From contig NW_019091373.1 of NCBI RefSeq assembly GCF_001949145.1, positions 2,592,014-2,633,271 on the forward strand: 41,258 nucleotides of DNA. Direction: 5' to 3'. Positions 1 to 11,445 of the stretch are shown one piece after another. The stretch's first letter is position 1, and every line of letters starts with the position of its first letter. The position numbers were made by a program, and so were the translations under genes. Under the pieces are notes generated by a model. It was not told the DNA's origin. It did no database searches and was given only the letters and a program-made list of their open reading frames with translations. The stretch comes from Acanthaster planci (taxonomy: Eukaryota; Echinodermata; Asteroidea; Valvatida; Acanthasteridae).

Positions 1-15
1 AAAATGGCATGTTTG

Positions 16-36
16 TATGGTGTTCTATTCCCGCCA
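16..36 (+). repeat. Left terminal inverted repeat of the 1.47-kb element
   Basis: The 21-nt sequence starting TATGGTGTTC is repeated exactly as reverse complement at 1467-1487. It is preceded by TGTTTG. Confidence 0.6.
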
Positions 37-40
37 TTCT

Positions 41-345
41 GGCGTCGCGTCGTACCGTTGCTCCGACGCCACGACGCGACGGCACGACGTCGTGCCGTCG
101 CGTCGTGCCGTCGCCTCCTTTCTTATTGAGTTCATGCTAAGCTAATTTCGTCGCGTCGTGCCGTCGTGCCGTCGCGTCGTGCTATTTCTTGTTAATGTCG
201 CATCGTGCCGGCGCGTCGTGCCGTCGTATCTTGCCCTCGTGCCGTCGCGTCGCCCGCCATTGCATGTTTTTATACATTGTGGATTAGGCCGTCGCGTCGT
301 GCTGTCGTGCCATCGCGTCGTGCCGTCTCGTTTGTGCTGCTAGCA
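41..345 (+). repeat. GC-rich minisatellite, left arm (CGTCGCGTCGTGC units)
   Basis: Irregular tandem units of about 8 and 13 bp (GTCGTGCC and GTCGCGTCGTGCC) fill 41-118 and 150-330, with short unrelated inserts. Open frames across it encode only low-complexity Arg/Ser/Val-rich strings, so it is not taken as coding. It contains the perfect palindrome at 70-107. Confidence 0.8.
70..107. repeat. Perfect 38-nt palindrome
   Basis: Centred between 88 and 89; each half is 19 nt and the two arms pair without mismatch. It marks a switch in orientation of the CGTCG/CGACG units within the left arm and could extrude as a cruciform. Confidence 0.85.
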
Positions 346-869
346 GCTTTGCATTCTGGGAATGTCAATAAAGGGCGGATGTCGATAGTGAGCTTGTTAA
401 TTGAACGATGCAAGATGTCGGGGATTTACACATTGCTCGATTCTCAATTGCCTCTTCTCGTCAATAATATCCTTTTCCCAATGTTTAGCTTTTTAAATGC
501 ATCTTTACAAAATAATTACCGTAATAACACAACTAGCTTCCATTATGTTTATCCGGGGCTTTTTCATGGGCATTAGGATTAACATTACTAGGCTTGGCCT
601 CTACTGTAGCGAAGATCACATAATGCAAAGCTAAACGCTAAAGCCCGACATTAGTGAATTAGGCCTATTTTACTTACCTACGTGAAACTATTCAGGCAAC
701 ACTCTTTCAGAGATGTTCAATATTAATTTCTTTGAAATAAATAAAAAGTGTAGTCCCATATTTATTTCAAATTAACTACTGTGATCACCTTTCAGTGCGT
801 ACTTGTGACCATTTCTGACTTAACATTATTGACTATGAGATGAACTAGTTTCCCATTATTTTGACGCAG

Positions 870-927
870 GCTACAGACAAGATGAGATACAGTGTATTCT
901 CTCTGTCTGCCATGGCATCATTTGCAG
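870..927 (+). other. Candidate small exon with a signal-peptide-like start (unsupported)
   Basis: A run ending TTTTGACGCAG precedes, with a branch-point-like CTGACTTAAC about 50 nt before it. The donor GTAGGT follows. Between them ATG at 882 opens 15 codons plus one base, reading MRYSVFSLSAMASFA, which looks like the start of a signal peptide. It lies in the unique interior of the putative transposon. No following exon could be found, and a 58-nt segment framed by splice-like sites can occur by chance. Confidence 0.15.
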
Positions 928-1230
928 GTAGGTAAATGGAATCTGTAACATTGAGGTCAAAGTGTCAGTTTCATGTTGAAGCCTCAATTACATTCCATTT
1001 CAATTCACTATGGAAGGATGAACACATTGCCTTGTGTAAATGGTACTTGTGCGGGGGGGTAGGGAAAAATAGATCAGTATAGAGTAACAGATCCTATGAG
1101 TATTTAAACCACAAAAGTGTGTTTATTATATACATCAATAAAAACACGACTCAACAAAAAATAAGAAAAACCAATAACAAAAGTAAGAACAAGCAACGGC
1201 TTCATCCATCTGTGCATGAAGACAATGAAA

Positions 1231-1465
1231 AGACGCGATGCGACGGGCCGACGGCACGATGCGACAGATCGACGGCACGACGCGACGGCAAGACGCGACA
1301 GCACGACGCCACGACGCAACGGTAACATACAAAAAGGGAAATGCATTAAACGCAGTGTAAAATTTATTGAGCAGTGGGCGACGGCACGACGCGACGGCAC
1401 GACGCGACGGAGCCGTCGTAGCGTCGCGTCGTGCCATCGGGGCGATGGCACGACGCGACGCTAAT
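1231..1465 (-). repeat. GC-rich minisatellite, right arm (CGACGGCACGACG units)
   Basis: The same repeat family as the left arm in opposite orientation, in two blocks (1231-1320 and 1378-1460) separated by unique AT-rich sequence. Open frames over it are repeat translations. Confidence 0.8.
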
Positions 1466-1466
1466 T

Positions 1467-1487
1467 TGGCGGGAATAGAACACCATA
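1467..1487 (-). repeat. Right terminal inverted repeat of the 1.47-kb element
   Basis: Reverse complement of 16-36 without mismatch, followed directly by TGTTTG, the same hexamer that precedes the left repeat. Confidence 0.6.
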
Positions 1488-1493
1488 TGTTTG

Positions 1494-4400
1494 GAACTGG
1501 TAAATGGCAGAATTGGGACACAACAAAAAGCAAAATGCGACGGACGACGGGCGACGGCAGATATGGAATTCCATAAAAACCTAATCGACAAAGGAATAAT
1601 GCGCACATGTACATGACTTTCATTCCGCCTAGCAAGTGACGTTCTTTTACTACTACGGCATAGCTCTAAAAGCTTTGTGTGATTTGTTGAAAAATGCAAG
1701 TGGATAATGCCCTTGTAATTAGTATATATACAAACAAGTTATTTTTCTCAAATTAATTTGGGAAGATAATCATTCCTTCGTTAAAACGTAAAATGTAGTT
1801 TTGTCTGTTTGGGCTGCCCTACCTGGAAATGGCTCGAATGCTTGCATTCTAATAGACCTTTTTCACCCACGTGACTAAATGTAAACAATATCGCCTCGTG
1901 TGGACCGCTGTGGCCACGATGATCGCAAGTATACCTATGGACAGCTTCAACCGTGCAAGCGCATGCTGCACGTGGTTGAAGCTGCATGCTTGACTAGTTT
2001 TCTTGAATAGGTAGATTCCCATCACAATACCATGCAACATTACCATCACAACACATCATAGGTCCAGCATGATCGTGACATCACAGGAAAAAGGTCTATA
2101 GGATGGTGCATACCACGCCACTCTGTTGCGTTTGTGGATTACTCTGGCATATACTTTATATTTAAGCGTGTGTTAGCGCTTTGACTCATTCAGGTCCAAC
2201 ACCTCCCGCAGTGTTCCAACGCACTCCGTGTCCGTTCCGTGTCGTTCTGTTTTGCTTGTTCTATCATGGGTGGTAACGTGGTAACACTGATCAGGTTGGA
2301 ATTCAGTGGGAAATTCGAAATTGACCAAAACCGACACCGGTGCCGCTCTGAGTTTCCTCCGCGAATCCACTTCACTGATTTCTGATTAAAAAAATCAGAA
2401 TCGCAGACATCAGCAAAGCCGGTTAGGCAACAGTATCTCAATTAGACAAGCAAGAGGCCAATAACCTTTCTGCAGAACAACAAACCGAAGATTGCGACGA
2501 CAAGCGGCCATCAACGAAATCGAAGCCCAAAAGCGGAAGTGTTCCCGTGAGCCTCAACAAATTGCTACTAGTGCGACTCCCGTTAATCATCCCTATCGTC
2601 TTCTTTGTCGAGGCACGTTTGCTTAGCCACTCCTTTTACTTCGTCAATATTCAGATAGCGCTCGTGTTCAGACCTCCCGTCCATGGTTTACCAATAAATC
2701 ATTAATACAGTATTTGTTTCCTTCCCTGGTGTCTCTCATGGCAGTCCAATTACGTAGAACTGCGGATGGGCGAAGCGAAGTAGCTTGAAAAATTAAAAAT
2801 GTCAGTTCCTGGGCAGACTCACTTACGGGCGGAAATGACAGAGGGCACAGGGACACGTGAACTACATACTTTGCTCATTATCCACCGCCTTCGTACTACT
2901 CAGAAGTACTCACAATAACGCGATGGAGGGAAGGGCAAAATGCCTATCATGAAAAGCATGTCACAGCTAGAGGCGCAAAGCATTGTGGGTAACTTTCTGT
3001 CCTGATCGATGAATCTGGTGACCATTGTAATGCTACCATTCTTTCATCGTATTTTGTTGTTCGAAAGCAGTGATTAGGCTGTGGACACTGCCTATATAGA
3101 GCAAGGAACCCCCAAGTTTTGCCATTAATGATTATTTATTGGTAACCATGGGCGTGACGTTGTAACACAAGCGCTATCTGAATATTGACAAAGTATCAAG
3201 TTAAGGAGTGGCACTTCAAGCAAATGAGTATCCCGAAAAAGAAGACAATCCAAATGATTAAAATTAGTAATAAAAGAATTTTGTCCAAGTATTTTCGTGC
3301 ACGGCTGAGCTGAACAGCTCGATTTGTCGTTCGTGGGTTGGCCGCTTGAACCGCCGGGAACGTATATGTATCGGTTATCACGGGCAGCGACAAGTACATT
3401 TGAATGAATGAATGATGTATACTTAAGGGTTAATGTTTGGGCTTGTAGGCTGCATTCTTTCATATTTAAAAAGGAACATTCGTTTCTGTGCCATGACAAA
3501 TTGCTAACCTCCACCTGTGACTTTTACGCTATTGTTTTATCGATCCATTATTTTGCACAAATGAGGCGATAGAGGCGATATCTCTTCATTCTTTCATACG
3601 GTATTGCTTCCACCAGTCCACTTGTACTGGGTAATGAGTGGTACATTTTTGGGCCAGGGAAAATGGACACTAGTAATTAAATTAGAGTGTACATTTTATA
3701 ATATTAATTTTGTTCAATCGAGTTTCATTATATGGTTTTTACACGACTGCCGCCACACAATACACTTCAATATCGAAAATAAATGGAAAATCCGGCGTTT
3801 TGTTGAGCTTGTAATTGCTTTGAGAAGCCTAAGTGGACGCATCTGTTGCTCCTTATTGGCAGTAATGCTGAAAATTAACTTGTATGAATTCCGCATGGTC
3901 TCGCAATAAGAATGGCGGGATACCTCAGCCGTTCACACTTTCCTTGATCGGAGAACTCGCCATCTTAGAATTAATTTCTGGCCATGCTTGTAAATTCCAA
4001 GACAAGGCCAGAGAATTCAAGTCTTCGAATGTAGCTCCTAAAAGATTGATGCAGTTTTCCTGTCAATTTCACAAATAAGTCTTGCAAATTGTTATAGTTA
4101 AGGTCATCCTTCTTGAAATTTTAAATGACATTAAATGCTAAGCAGTCCAAACTTGGTCTTTACCAAAGCGCCGCATTGCCCGCGTGGCGGATTTTTGGTC
4201 TATAGGGTGTTGCACAGTTTTGTAATTAGCACGTAAAATAAATCTATATTGGGGGTTATCTAAGAATTCTGAAATCGTCCAGTGTGTATACAGGCCTAAC
4301 TCCTTTAACATATCGCAAATGCAGTGATGATTAGACGAACTATCACTCAGAGCCAATTTCGTGCAGATAAAGAAAAAATTTGAGTAGGCCCATTTAGGAT

Positions 4401-4691
4401 CTGGATTTTTAAATAATCGGCTGCTCTTACCACATAAAGGCCGGTTCATACTTGGCGCGAAGCGAATTTGAACGCGAAATTATGACGTCAGGTCAAATAA
4501 TTCACGTTGGGAATCAAGCAAAAATCCACTTTTCAGCCAAAACTAACAATTTCTGATTTTCTGCTGAATAATTTCTTAATTTGGTGAAAGTTTCTTTACA
4601 TTTCACAATTCAAGTAAATTAAAAAAAGAGAACTTGCACATATTTTGACCTTTTTTTCAGCTGCGCAGTGCTACGGTAGCAAGATACTGTA
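1494..4691. other. Non-coding stretch, no supported feature
   Basis: Mixed-composition sequence with short open frames on both strands (longest about 130 codons, 3125-3514 minus) that show no recognisable domain. A few CpG-containing patches occur near 2160-2600. I see no RNA gene or clear repeat. Confidence 0.5.
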
Positions 4692-4864
4692 TAGTCTTGG
4701 TCTTAAGACGTTAGTGCTTGATAGCGGACACCGTGCATAGTGCGCCCCCTAACGACTCATAATTAGACTGTGCGCCAGCTCGAAAAACTACTTGTAGTTG
4801 TACGAGGGCGCTCTTCAACAGAAATAAAACAACTATCGATCACTGACGTCTTGGTCCAAGACTA
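4692..4864. mobile_element. Inverted-repeat element, MITE-like (about 173 bp)
   Basis: The left arm 4692-4724 (TAGTCTTGGTC...) and the reverse complement of 4833-4864 share TAGTCTTGG, then AGACGT followed by AGTG, and a final GATAG, with a few substitutions and short gaps. The interior contains no coding sequence. No target duplication could be fixed, so the ends are approximate. Confidence 0.4.
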
Positions 4865-7800
4865 GCTACTGCACCGATCATTTTCCCCAAGCGCTACAAT
4901 TGATAAACCCGTAAGTCACGTACATGTACAAATCTGTTAAATTTAATACATGGGTGTAGTTGAGTTTACCACATAGTGTGCATATGTGCGCCAGCGCATG
5001 CATGCATGATCTGAAACTAGGAAAAAAAGATTTTCATGTTTTGGCAAATTTTCACAAAATGGGGACTCGAAAGTTGATTTTGATTTCATATGACTGTTGA
5101 GTATGAAAAAAGTATTTAGCATCACACTTTGTGAGTGCCATTCTGCCATGTAAAATGTTTTGTCAATGTTTGGGCTCCCGTGATTTTTGACAAACTGCCC
5201 TAATATGTCAAAGTGCGTGTTCGAAATTTGGCTGAAATAACTTTTCTAGAAATTTTAATGTCTGAAGATGAAAATAACTCTCTTCTGAAAACGTGGTATG
5301 GGACGACAATACAAAAAAGTACACTGTAGCTGTTCTTTCCGAGTGATCTGGGACTAGGAAAAATCCGGAACTGGGAAAACTACATGATGCATTGTGTTTG
5401 TTCCGACGGTCATTCATCACAAACGTCAAACATGATAGTTTACCAACTTTTATGTACATGTACTGTTCTTGTGAAAAGAAACTAAAATGAAGTACGTTAG
5501 GCCTACCACTAGACTGCCTACAATTTTAAGTTTTGGGTGATCGGTTGTGGCACATGTCCCGCATGCCAGGGGCTGCGATAATGTGGGAGTCAGTGGCAAA
5601 CCCCATGCATGCACAGGTGTTAGGACAGTAATGCCCCACACGTCCTGGCTGGGGCTGTGGTGTAGAAAGAAAAGGGTGCCTCTCCAGGCCGTGCAGATAA
5701 TGGGAACATGGCCAGAACTATCATGCTGGGTCTATTTACATCCGCGGCAAAGTCCCCTCTTATCCTGGGTCCCCTGGGTCCAGTAATACAATTGATAGGT
5801 GCTTAAGTCAAATTTTCACTGTTTTCATGAAGAGACAAAAATCAACACTTTCCCAACTGATTGCTTTTAGGGTAAATCAACCTTACTATTTGATGCCTAC
5901 AACTTGGTAGAAATCACTTAGACCAAATCTATTAAAGTCAAATCATGATGTTGGGCAAAATTGGGCTAAACACCTAAACACCATTTGTGCCCAATATCTA
6001 AAGCAGTGAAGGGCAAAAGTCACTGTCATTTTCATCAAGAGAAGTGTAACTCTGGAACTGTATACAAACTTATGTCAATTTTGCAGCTGTTATTCATAAT
6101 GACAAAAGCAGGTGTATTACTGATACCATTTCCCTAGTCTTTTAGTTATGAAAGAACAAATTATTGGTGAATAAGTAATCCTTAATTGCAGTTAAGAATT
6201 TGACAGTACGGTTTGTCGCATTTTGTGGCAGTTTATAATGTACATGTATGCATTTGTAAAGTGTAATAAACAACTCTGAGGAAGTATAAGTTAATCTCTA
6301 TGAATTCTCTGTTTTAAAATGTAACCAACTTCAAACGTGACTATCGCAAAACTTAGAGCGGTTTTTTCTCCATGAACATGAACAGAGGAGTATGTACATG
6401 TTATTGTAAGTAGTGTACCACAATAGTATATTGAGTATACACATGACACCAATGTCTTGTTACTGGTATGTATTCATGTACACTGTCACAGCGCTCCACA
6501 CATATGTATGTTTCTCAGCTGACTGCATCCAAACAATAAGTAAAGGAAAGGGTCCATCCAAGTTGAATGTACCACAAGAATTTGTTTAAAATGAACATTC
6601 AAAAGTTTTGAAGTGCATAGTTTGCCTTGAATTGGTTGCACATGATTCTTTTTGACAGGACTCATAGCATGCGCTGGCATTTAACCTACTTTTGCAACAT
6701 TTGTTTTTACAATGCAAGTTTCCAGTTGGCCAATCTTGGGGTTCGCCAAGAGTCGTAAAAGTAGCATCCTAATTTCCACTGAAAGAAAATTCAGTTTTTG
6801 AAAATGGATGTCCCAACATCAAAAAACAAAAATATACCAGTAGAAACTGAGAAAAATTGGGTTGTCCACTTTTGGAGCATCGCACGAATTGGTGCAAGTG
6901 ACTTTTAGGGTGCCGTGAGAGTTGTCAAAGTAAAATCCAATTTTCTGCTTGCAGAAAATTGAGTTTGTTAATACAGTTGACACAAATTCTAAAAGTCTAA
7001 AATTTTCTTGCAGAAAATGGAAAATGTGGTTTGTCCATCAAGTTTATTTGTAACTTTTTAAATAGTCATTGAACAATAGAGATGCTTGGAAATCACCCTA
7101 ATTTCACCTATGCAGTTTGGTCGTAAATACACACCCTGTGAAAATCTTAATTATAGTGCACTGAGCGAATGTCTGACATAGTGCACTTTTCAGTTGTAGT
7201 CCCGATCCAGGGGGAAACCAGGACAAAACGGTAATTAGCTGGGGGTGTAAATTGGCCAGACAGACAGTCCTGGCCATAAAACTCTGATATATTAGTGCGG
7301 TTTGTCAAAGATCACAGGAGCCACGAAATCGAAATCAACAAAAACAATTATAGGGCAGAATGGTACTCATTTGTGATGTCAATTTCTTTTTCATACATGT
7401 ACTCAATCGTCATATAAAGTCCCACTTGGAATGTCTAGAGTCTCCAAGTTCAGTGAACGTAATTTTCCCCCCTATTTTCAGATTGCACATGCGTGTACAG
7501 GAATGTGTAATGTTGAACTCAATTACACAGATTTGCATGTATGTGTAATGTAGTGAGTTTGCCAACTGTGCGGCACAGGAGAATAATTATTGTTGGTACA
7601 ATTGCACGCTAGCGCTGCGTAGCCGAAAAAGTCGAGTCAAAATTTGTGCAAATTCTCTTTTCTAATTAACTGGAATTATGAAATGTGAACAAATAAAGAA
7701 ATCTTTCATTATTGAATCAGTTTGTTACAGAGGTTCTGGCTGAAGAACAGATTTTATTGCTTGATCATTTTTATGCAATGAAGAAGGTTTGAAGCGATAT

Positions 7801-8022
7801 GTAACTGGCTAAATTGATTGACAACTAGGACAAGTGTCGTCGTATTCGTTGATCCTGTACTATAAGTCCAAATTGAAAAATTTATTTCGGAAAATAATGG
7901 TATAGTATCTCCTGCATGCAAGGTGGTCTAATGACCACATTTCATTGGAATTTTAGGATTAATTGAGCTGCAATCAGACTGAAAAATTTTCACAACCTGG
8001 AACTGGGAAAATGGCTGTAATT
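4865..8022. other. Non-coding stretch, no supported feature
   Basis: AT-rich sequence with isolated TACATG pairs (for example near 5453-5462 and 6240-6247). Open frames are short and unrelated to known families as far as I can tell. Confidence 0.5.
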
Positions 8023-8520
8023 ATTAAACAACTCCGCCAAGTCCCTGCTTTTGTCCCTCTGGGGTGGGTCAAAAACTGAACATCTCCAGCCAAGTCCTCG
8101 CAAATGTTTAAGTAGAGTGGGGCAGCAACTTAACTCGAACAACCCCAGCCAGGTCCCTGCTGTTGTTCCCATAGGGTGGGACAACAAATTGTACAACTTT
8201 GGCCAAGTCACTGCTTATGTCTTAATAGAGCGGGGCGGGAAATTGTACAACCCCGGCCAGATCCGTGCTGGTGTCCAAGTAGAGAGGGGCAGCAAAGTGT
8301 ACAACTCCGGCCAAGTTCCTGCTTTTGTCCCTCAAGGGTGGGTCAAAAAATTGACCAACTCCAGCCAAGTCCTCACTAATGTTCCAGTAAAATGGGGCAG
8401 CAAATTGTACAAGCCTGGCCAGGTGTCTGCTAAGGTCCTCGTATAGTGGAGCAACAAATTGTACAACCACGGCCAAGTCTCTCCTATTGTCCCGGCCAGC
8501 GGGGCATTTTTTGGACATCC
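8023..8520 (+). repeat. Minisatellite, 54-bp unit, about nine diverged copies
   Basis: The landmark GTACAAC (or a variant) recurs at 8137, 8191, 8245, 8299, 8353, 8407 and 8461, a strict 54-bp spacing, with two looser copies upstream near 8025 and 8078. Each unit reads roughly AAATTGTACAACNCCGGCCA, then AGTCCCTGCT and a G-rich part. Because 54 is a multiple of three, an open frame of 131 codons (8051-8446) persists with an 18-residue period (KLYN.GQV.A.V). A frame also stays open on the minus strand. I take both as by-products of the repeat, not as a gene. Confidence 0.85.
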
Positions 8521-9116
8521 GCGTGTGTGTGTCCCGGCAACTTTTCCAAAGGCCCAGATCCCTCGTTGCTGGGACTGAGTGCATCAGTTTGCTGTGGTTT
8601 AATTCAACCTCGTTTTCACGGTTTCCAGCATTGCCCCAAATGAAGGAACCTCTGGGGATGAGGTAGTACAAAAACTGAGTCCCTTTTTTGAACAGTAATA
8701 CATGTGCAAAAATCAACAAAGAAAACCTATTTTTATAAGTCACCATTCGCAACTATTGACAACACTGCTTGAAAATCAACAAAATCGGTACAGAAATTTT
8801 CAATCGAGCTTTGGAAGATTTCCGAAATGGAATTCCTCCTGTGTTTTTCACATAACTGCGATGGCTATTGGTCATAAGGATCTCCCTTTTTGTCAGGGAA
8901 CCAGACAATGCTTTGTGCTAATTTTCTATGAAATTTGTACCTTGTCTAAAAATTAGTCAATATTCAACCCTGAATTGTCTGTGCATGGAGGAATGGTGTA
9001 TGGATAATTTGTGTATATGGTATTGTTTGTCGCTGCCATGCTGAGGGCAATGGGATGAGCAGACAAGCAAATAGAACCATTCATAGCGTTTCAGTATCAT
9101 TTTGTTTGGTCACATG
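8521..9116. other. Non-coding stretch between minisatellite and MITE
   Basis: No supported gene, RNA or repeat. The short open frames have no recognisable motif. Confidence 0.5.
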
Positions 9117-9358
9117 GGCCGTTTTCCAATACTCGACTTCGGCTCCGTCTCAGGCTTGAACTGTTTTTTTACTACCTGACTTTGAAGTTGTAAGCGCAAT
9201 AATGAGTTTGGTAGTGTCACAAAAACATCAAGTAAGATGCAAATGAGCCAAACATTACAGAACTTCTATTTAATTTAAACGCTTCAGGCCCACAATCGGG
9301 GATTGGTTTCAAAGACAAAGCCTGAGACGGAGACGAAGTTGAGTATTGGAAAACGGCC
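9117..9358. mobile_element. MITE, 242 bp, with 41-bp terminal inverted repeats
   Basis: The left end 9117-9157 starts GGCCGTTTTCCAATACTC. It matches the reverse complement of 9318-9358 at 39 of 41 positions. ATG flanks both sides (9114-9116 and 9359-9361), consistent with a 3-bp target duplication. TIRs beginning GG and a 3-bp duplication are features of PIF/Harbinger elements, although their usual target is TWA, so the superfamily is uncertain. There is no coding capacity. Confidence 0.75.
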
Positions 9359-11046
9359 ATGGTCTCTGGATGCCAATTGCCATAGAGGTCGGGCATGGCA
9401 GCCATTTTTCGGTTAGGGAGCTTTTGTTCCACAGGGATGCACCTTTTTGGTGCTATCCTTCTGTAACAAAAGCAGTTACCGCCATGGCTGCCGTGCATAA
9501 GTTTTGTTCCTGGTCTGACTGTTGTGCTTTCACTATGCACATGTGCATGCTTGTCACCTAGCCCAGGCTGGACGTTGTATTCATTTCATTACGACTGACG
9601 TCTAAAAGTTGTGTACAAAACGACCACAAATTTGGCTCTAATTTGTTCTTGGTTTACCTTTATAAAAAAAACTAAGTTTTCACGTTTACAAGTTTTTCGA
9701 GGCCTTATCTATCCGTGGGGGGGGGTAGGAATTTCAAAACAAACCAGGGACTGCAAAATCCAGGAAAATAAGTGAGAGACGATGTTACTTTTGTAGACGT
9801 CATTTATCCGTTCCCAAGTCTTGTTACATAAGTGCACGCACGTACATGTACAGTACAGCTAGCCGCGCTGCGTGCACACATACGCGTGCGCAATTTCCAA
9901 TGAAGGTCTGTTGCTCACCTGCTACTGGGAGGCGGTGGCAGGTACCCAGCTTAACCCGCGTGTCGTCGAGCCGCTATAAAAAATGCAGTTCCGTTTTTGT
10001 CGGATCTGGGGCTTCAGACTGTGCAAGCTGCTATTTTATAAGAATAACCTCGGTTAGTGTAGAAGGCTTTGTATGTTCAGGGTTCTCGTGGTTGTACGGC
10101 AAGAAGTTCATCAACGATCTCTCTTTGAAGTGTTTAACATGTTTAATTTGTTCGTAGAGTTTTATTGGTTAAAGATGTATAAATACACAATATTGTAGAG
10201 ATCAGATTTTTATTAAAATGAACAAATTAACTTATCTTGATAATTGAGGAATAAAAAGAGGATTACATTGCGGGCATGATGATCGTGATGAACAGGAACA
10301 CAGTATGCAGAGGCAGTACTGGCGTGCGCACGCGCGGTAAGTAGCGATCACGCACACATCGTGTTGTTGATCGGCCTGTCTTTTTTTTATTCGTAAACTA
10401 AACATACAGTAAGCAGACTGAATTGGTAACTGGCAGTGACGAGTTAGATTTTAGAGCAATGGACAGATAGCTAGACTGTGTCGAAGTTTTTAAACCTCAT
10501 AGTAGGTGATTTTTCGTTTTAAATTAAGGCCCAAGAGCTTGTTAATCGCCATTTTTGACTCTCATATCAGTCTAATTTATTTTTAAAAAATTATCTAGCC
10601 AGCGCTTTCTGGAAAAGTTCTCCATATCTAAAAATGTATTCGGTATGATTTTTAAAATGGAACAAGTCAATAGATATTAGTAACATTGTGCCAAAGCCTT
10701 GCTGGATAATACCCTCTCCCCTCGACACAGAACTGCCGGGGGTCCTTTACCTTCTATCTTAACTTCTATCGAAGTTTGTGGACACCTTTTGTCTGTCTAT
10801 TTTAAGTCCACCTTTTAACACATAATACATGCTCAAAAATGGCCAGGATTTGTACAAATCATGAATTTTAACTTTCCCGTACCGGCCGTAGCAGCGTGCG
10901 CGCAGGTAACTAGGCCGACTGTCACCAACGCGCGCCAAAGCCTTTTCTCCAGCTGGATGTTGTGTGTACTCGGCATAGAGATCAATGGTACTCGTGGCTG
11001 AGAACCGCCGTGCCGTTGTGCGGTGAGCATTTTCGAAACCAGTGGA
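9359..11046. other. Non-coding stretch with locally CpG-richer sequence
   Basis: Includes a poly-G run near 9717-9725 and CpG-richer patches near 9840-9990 and 10320-10360. A TATA-like CTATAAAAAATG occurs near 9973 without a supported gene downstream. A 103-codon open frame (9846-10157) has no recognisable domain. Confidence 0.45.
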
Positions 11047-11445
11047 TACGCGGCGCTATACGATCATGGGGTGCGTTCGATTAGCTTACACGTGTAAGTC
11101 AAACTTACACCAGAGCGTTCGTTTAGCCATCACGTGATCCTCGTGCCTGCCCTGGTGTCAGCCACTACTACCCCAGCTGGCGAGCGAGTCCTGGAGGCTG
11201 CCGAGTGTAATGACGTCACGGATGGACTGTTAAAGCATGGACGTACATGATGGAACGTGGCGGGGACTTGACCTTTTTCCCAGAATGCCTTGGAAAACAC
11301 ACTGCAGCGTTCGATAAGCCTCATTTTGAGACTTCCCTTGAGTGTAACACTGGTGCGTTCAGGGAAGCTAATCGAACGCACCCAAAGGTGTAGACTTCAG
11401 TTTCGCTGGTTCTAGTCAGAACCAAAGATCGTATAGCGCCGCGTA
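11047..11445. repeat. Outer inverted repeat of a nested element (19-bp arms)
   Basis: TACGCGGCGCTATACGATC at 11047-11065 is repeated exactly as reverse complement at 11427-11445. The pair encloses the inner element at 11069-11383. A third copy, in the same orientation as 11047 and slightly diverged, lies near 11655-11673. Confidence 0.65.
11069..11383. mobile_element. MITE-like element, 315 bp, hAT-like ends
   Basis: GGGTGCGTTCGATTAGCTT at 11069-11087 has an exact reverse complement at 11365-11383. Degenerate GCGTTCG motifs recur just inside both ends (near 11114-11125, 11305-11320 and 11354-11362), like the subterminal repeats of hAT-type elements. It contains a TGACGTCA octamer at 11211-11218. 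A target-site duplication could not be identified. No transposase frame is present. Confidence 0.55.

Larger units (their letters stand above)
16..1487. mobile_element. Putative non-autonomous DNA transposon with satellite arms (about 1.47 kb)
   Basis: A 21-nt perfect inverted repeat bounds the segment: 16-36, starting TATGGTGTTCTATTCCCGCC, and its reverse complement at 1467-1487. The direct repeat ATGTTTG is found at 9-15 and 1487-1493, so a target-site duplication of 6 to 7 bp is likely. Just inside both ends are arrays of CGTCGCGTCGTGC-type repeats, in opposite orientation at the two ends, so the whole element is a long imperfect inverted repeat. No transposase could be recognised, so it would have to be mobilised in trans. 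A TIR read as TGGTGTTC with a TA duplication, mariner-like, is an alternative parse. A further short CGACG repeat at 1537-1558 lies outside the right end, which the simple model does not explain. Confidence 0.55.

Noticed and set aside
158-576. Open frames over the GC-rich repeats at the left end
   Set aside because: They encode only periodic Arg/Ser/Val-rich sequence made by the minisatellite.
1104-1699. Several overlapping frames on both strands over the right repeat arm
   Set aside because: Multiple frames staying open at once is what a stop-poor GC-rich tandem repeat produces.
8222-8752. 176-codon open frame on the minus strand over the 54-bp minisatellite
   Set aside because: It is the antisense reading of the repeat. 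The part beyond the repeat has no known motif.
9971-9985. TATA-like sequence CTATAAAAAATG
   Set aside because: No convincing gene or exon follows, and such sequences are common in AT-rich DNA.
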